From assembly GCF_009769755.1 (NCBI RefSeq), contig NZ_SDWJ01000002.1, positions 248,001 to 312,000 of the forward strand: a stretch of 64,000 nt of DNA, given 5' to 3'. Within the stretch, counting starts at the first letter, position 1. Every line of letters starts with the position of its first letter. Below are positions 60,926 to 64,000 of this stretch, piece after piece. Source of the DNA: Sphingorhabdus profundilacus (lineage in GTDB: Bacteria; Pseudomonadota; Alphaproteobacteria; Sphingomonadales; Sphingomonadaceae). The notes beneath the pieces were generated by a model. The model worked only from the letters and a program-made list of their open reading frames with translations, was not told the DNA's origin and did not search any database. A program made the translations under genes and the position numbers.

Positions 60926-63058
60926 TTATTCCCCGGTCGGGAAACCGCGCTTTTTCATGATGTATTTCACGTCCGGATCACGCCCGCGAAAGGCGCGGTA
61001 GGCTTCGATCCGGTCGGTTTCATTGCCTGTGGCCAGCAACATCGACCGGAAACGCTCTGCCGTTGTCTTATCCCAGACATCCCCCTTTTCGGTAAAGGCC
61101 GCCCAAGTGTCTGCGTCCATCGTTTCGGACCAGAGATAGCTGTAATAGCCCGCCGAATAGCCGTCGTCCGCAAACAGATGATTAAACTGCGGCAGGCGGT
61201 GGCGCATGACCATTTCTTTCGGCATACCGATTTGCGCCAAGGTGTCGCGTTCAAAGGCGGCGGGGTCGGTCACTGGCGTTGCCCGGTTGTGCAGTTTCAT
61301 GTCGAGAATGGCGCTGGACAGATATTCCACCGTGGCAAAGCCCTGGTTGAAGGTATCGCTGGCCTTGATCTTGTCCACCAGCGCCGCCGGTATCGGCTCT
61401 CCGGTCTTGTAATGCTTGGCATAGGTGTTGAGGATATAGGGCGTCAGCAACCAATTTTCGTTCACCTGACTTGGATATTCCACGAAATCGCGAGGCGTTC
61501 CGCCAAGACCCGGCCATGTAATGTCTGAATTGAGATAATGGATCGCATGGCCAAATTCGTGAAATAGGGTCGACGCATCGTCGATACTGATGAGCGTGGG
61601 TACGCCGTCGGCCCCGGGAACGAAATTGTTATTGTTCGACGCAAGCACAATATCATTTTTGCCGCCCAGCTTATGCTGGCTGCGATAGGTCGTCATCCAC
61701 GCCCCTGACCGTTTGCCCGCACGGGCGAAATTGTCGAGATAGAATAATCCGATCAGCTTGCCGTCGCGCTTGACCTCGAACGTCCGCACCTTGGGTTCAA
61801 ACACGGGCACGGTGCCGGTATTTTCGGTAAAGCTCATACCGTAAAGCTTGCCCGCCGCATCGAACATGGCAGCCACCATATTATCGAGCTGGAAATAAGG
61901 CTTGATGGCTTCCTGATCGAGGTCATATTTCGCCTTGCGGACCTTTTCGGCATAGAAGCGATAGTCCCATGGCGCGATTGTAATGCCATCGGCATTGGCG
62001 ATAGCCTGCATATCGGCCACCTCTTCCTTGACGCGCGCAACGGCGGCTGGCCATACTTTCATCATCAGATCCATCGCCTTGTCCGGATCTTTCGCCATGG
62101 TATCGGCCATCCGGTAATGGGCATGGGTCGGAAAGCCGAGGATTTCAGCCCGGTCCTGACGCAGTTTCAATATCTCGGCAATGGTTGCATTGGTGTCATT
62201 GGCATCACCATTGTCACCGCGCTTGGTAAAGGCGCGCCACACTTTTTCGCGCAAGTCGCGCCGCGTCGAATTTTCGAGGAAAGGCTGCACCGCCGACCGT
62301 GTGTTGACAACGGCCCATCCGGTTTTGCCTTTCGCCTTGGCTGCCGCGCTGAGCGCAGCAACAAAAGTGTCCGGCAGCCCTGCCAGATCGGCATCCTTAT
62401 CGATCAGGATGAAGCTCTCTTCATCGGCCAGAACCTTTTCCGAAAATGCCGAGAATTTCTTCGACAAATTGGTCTCAATAGCGATGACCTTCGCCTTTTG
62501 TGCTGCATCAAGCAGTGCGCCATTACGCACCAGGCCGTCATAGGTCCGTTCGAGCAAGCGCATTTGCTTGGCATCCAGATTCAGGGAAGCACGCTGGTCA
62601 TAAAGATATTTCACCCGCTGGAAATATCGCGCATCCAGCGTCAGTTCCGAGAAAAAGGCGCTGACCTTTGGTTCCCATTCGCCCTGGATTTTGCGGATCT
62701 CGGGTGTGGACAGGTTGGATGAGTAGACACCCCAGATCGAAAATAGCCGTCCCATTTTTTCGCCGGACAATTCGCTGGCGGTGATGGTGTTATCAAAACT
62801 GATTGGACCTGGCGTTTCCAACATTGCCTCAAACTCGGCCTTGGATGCAGCCATCGCGGCTTCAAAAGCGGCAGGAAATTGGGCCGTCTTTACCTGATCC
62901 CATGGCGGGACGCCGCCATAAGGTCCGGTCCATTCCTGCAACAAGGCAGGTTCGGCGGTCGGCGCGGCTTTCATTTCCTTGGCATCAGCAACCACAGTCA
63001 TCGCCGTTCCCGACAGTGCAAGCGCCGCGACGCTGGCCAGCATTTTCCCTATTTTCAC
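60926..63058 (-). CDS. M3 family metallopeptidase (oligopeptidase/dipeptidyl carboxypeptidase)
   Basis: A 710-residue zinc peptidase. A signal-like N-terminus (MKIGKMLASVAALALSGTAMTVVADA) suggests export to the periplasm. LFHEFGHAIHYLNSD near residue 500 has the HEFGH zinc site, and the downstream FVEYPSQVNENWL carries the third ligand Glu. The size and the last residues (YRAFRGRDPDVKYIMKKRGF) match Dcp-type peptidyl-dipeptidases, which cleave dipeptides from oligopeptide C-termini. It is divergent from the winged-helix gene. Confidence 0.92.
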   Translation of the reverse strand: MKIGKMLASVAALALSGTAMTVVADAKEMKAAPTAEPALLQEWTGPYGGVPPWDQVKTAQFPAAFEAAMAASKAEFEAMLETPGPISFDNTITASELSGEKMGRLFSIWGVYSSNLSTPEIRKIQGEWEPKVSAFFSELTLDARYFQRVKYLYDQRASLNLDAKQMRLLERTYDGLVRNGALLDAAQKAKVIAIETNLSKKFSAFSEKVLADEESFILIDKDADLAGLPDTFVAALSAAAKAKGKTGWAVVNTRSAVQPFLENSTRRDLREKVWRAFTKRGDNGDANDTNATIAEILKLRQDRAEILGFPTHAHYRMADTMAKDPDKAMDLMMKVWPAAVARVKEEVADMQAIANADGITIAPWDYRFYAEKVRKAKYDLDQEAIKPYFQLDNMVAAMFDAAGKLYGMSFTENTGTVPVFEPKVRTFEVKRDGKLIGLFYLDNFARAGKRSGAWMTTYRSQHKLGGKNDIVLASNNNNFVPGADGVPTLISIDDASTLFHEFGHAIHYLNSDITWPGLGGTPRDFVEYPSQVNENWLLTPYILNTYAKHYKTGEPIPAALVDKIKASDTFNQGFATVEYLSSAILDMKLHNRATPVTDPAAFERDTLAQIGMPKEMVMRHRLPQFNHLFADDGYSAGYYSYLWSETMDADTWAAFTEKGDVWDKTTAERFRSMLLATGNETDRIEAYRAFRGRDPDVKYIMKKRGFPTGE

Positions 63059-63273
63059 GCATAATACTCCTTAACAACGCAGATGCAGGCGGTGACAAAA
63101 GGGCAGGCCTGCAGAACATGGAAGGAGTAGCGACTGTACCGGCGTCATGCAAATGGCAGATTGACCGCAATTTATTCCTCCAGATTGGAGGAAAATATTT
63201 TCCCCTTTACGCCTTGAAATATTGATATTTTCAGTCCCTAAGACGCCCGAATTTGATGGCAGGAGTAAATCGG

Positions 63274-64000
63274 GTGATGGAAAATTATGGCAAAGTAATC
63301 GGCCGCAAGACGGCTATGATCTTTGCAGACAGCATCCGGCGCCATGGCGAGTTGGAGCAGTTGGCGCATGCATCGGGCTATGTGACACTGGCAAGGGATC
63401 CCAGCTTTGCAGCCGACTATATTCTGGTCGATATTTCCTCCGAAACGGAGCCACTGGCAGATTCCCTTACGGCAATAGTGCGATATCTCGAACAACATCG
63501 CAGTACAGCGGTGGTGTGGATAAATCTCGATGGCCTAGAAGACGCCCTTGCTGTGTTGCCGCAGGGGCAATGCCACTTTCTTATCGATGCCAATGATGTC
63601 GAAGCGATGCCGATATTGGCAGGGGCATTAGGAACAGGCAGAATGGACCGATTGCACGACAGGGATCATCCAGTGGAATTCGGTTCGCTGCACCGGATCA
63701 GCGATGAACTGGCGCAATTTGCACGGACATTGGCCAGAATTGCCGATACTGACCGTCCCAAGGGACTATCGGACAAGCCGGTGTCGTTCAGACCTGCGCC
63801 TATTGGCGGCTTTCAACCCTTTGCAGACTTGGCCGCGCCTTCAAACCGCCGCCTGACCTCAGCCCAGATTCGCGAGATCATAAGGTTGCGCCGTCATCGG
63901 GAACGGTTTTTTGATTCGGAATTATTTGCCGACCCTGCCTGGGATATTCTGCTCGATCTCAAGGCGGCGCAGCTGGAAAACCAGAATGTATCCGTGTCCA
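63274..64000 (+). CDS. Winged-helix/MarR-like regulatory protein, N-terminal part
   Basis: The frame is open to the window end, so only the first 242 or so residues are visible. GTG at 63274 with AGGAG eight bases upstream is the likely start; ATG 63277 and 63256 are also in frame. The first 120 residues have a receiver-like alternation of strands and helices (ADYILVDISSETEPLADSL, TAVVWINLDG). A helical linker then leads to LTSAQIREIIRLRRHRERFF and FADPAWDILLDLKAAQLENQNVSVS, the start of a winged-helix domain seen in sphingomonad regulators. The partner or signal is unknown. Confidence 0.7.
   Translation, partial: MMENYGKVIGRKTAMIFADSIRRHGELEQLAHASGYVTLARDPSFAADYILVDISSETEPLADSLTAIVRYLEQHRSTAVVWINLDGLEDALAVLPQGQCHFLIDANDVEAMPILAGALGTGRMDRLHDRDHPVEFGSLHRISDELAQFARTLARIADTDRPKGLSDKPVSFRPAPIGGFQPFADLAAPSNRRLTSAQIREIIRLRRHRERFFDSELFADPAWDILLDLKAAQLENQNVSVS

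Noticed and set aside
1-64000. CRISPR array
   Set aside because: No regularly spaced direct repeats with unique spacers were seen; the repeats present are dispersed palindromes.

Overview
The window is a GC-rich alphaproteobacterial chromosome segment, most likely from Sphingomonadales. The main evidence is a serine palmitoyltransferase with the TFSKSVGTVGG lysine motif beside its own acyl carrier protein and ceramide reductase, an imuA-imuB-dnaE2 cassette with an alphaproteobacterial GAAC-N7-GAAC LexA box, and a TIGR02300-family protein. The genus cannot be resolved from the sequence alone.

Layout. Bases 1-8301 hold housekeeping and membrane genes: a thiolase tail, a dipeptide epimerase, rpoZ, a phospholipase D-like protein, an intracellular PHB depolymerase, an ABC exporter, and the tight xseB-ispA-coaD run. 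Bases 8311-10313 hold a phage or gene-transfer-agent type terminase pair with no capsid or portal genes beside it. Bases 10569-18291 hold an exported protein, a second phospholipase D and the SOS mutasome operon imuA-imuB-dnaE2. After palindromic repeats come the glyoxalase pair gloB/gloA, a SIMPL protein, an SRAP/HMCES protein and several small DUF genes (18595-22317).

Bases 22331-33058 form a sphingolipid locus. One minus-strand arm encodes LptF, LptG, a MOP-type flippase and a ceramide synthase-like N-acyltransferase. A divergent plus-strand arm encodes a periplasmic DUF2141 protein, a DAG-kinase-fold (ceramide kinase-like) protein and a nucleotidyltransferase-like protein. A third arm, on the minus strand downstream of obgE and proB, encodes cerR, acp, spt and a DUF1275 membrane protein. 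Together they could make the long-chain base, acylate it, flip it, reduce it, phosphorylate or decorate it, and move it towards the outer membrane.

Bases 35363-42971 are a 7.6 kb island inserted in the 3' end of a tRNA-Ala(GGC) gene. It is bounded by a perfect 19-bp direct repeat, with a tyrosine integrase next to the tRNA. It carries a serine recombinase with a cluster of GGCTCAYAA motifs upstream, small membrane and lipoprotein genes separated by alternating 30-bp repeats, and several unrecognised ORFs.

Bases 43110-48197 return to the core genome: TIGR02300, aroA-cmk-rpsA, ihfB and tRNA-Leu(TAA). After comM there is a TetR-controlled detoxification operon (tetR, VOC, DUF1428, VOC, GST; 50092-52772), then a repeat-rich stretch with two 140-bp MITE-like palindromes flanking a second GST gene. 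The TAM module tamA-tamB with a coupled 51-aa lipoprotein follows (54101-60605), then an M3 metallopeptidase and a winged-helix-type regulator that runs off the end of the window.
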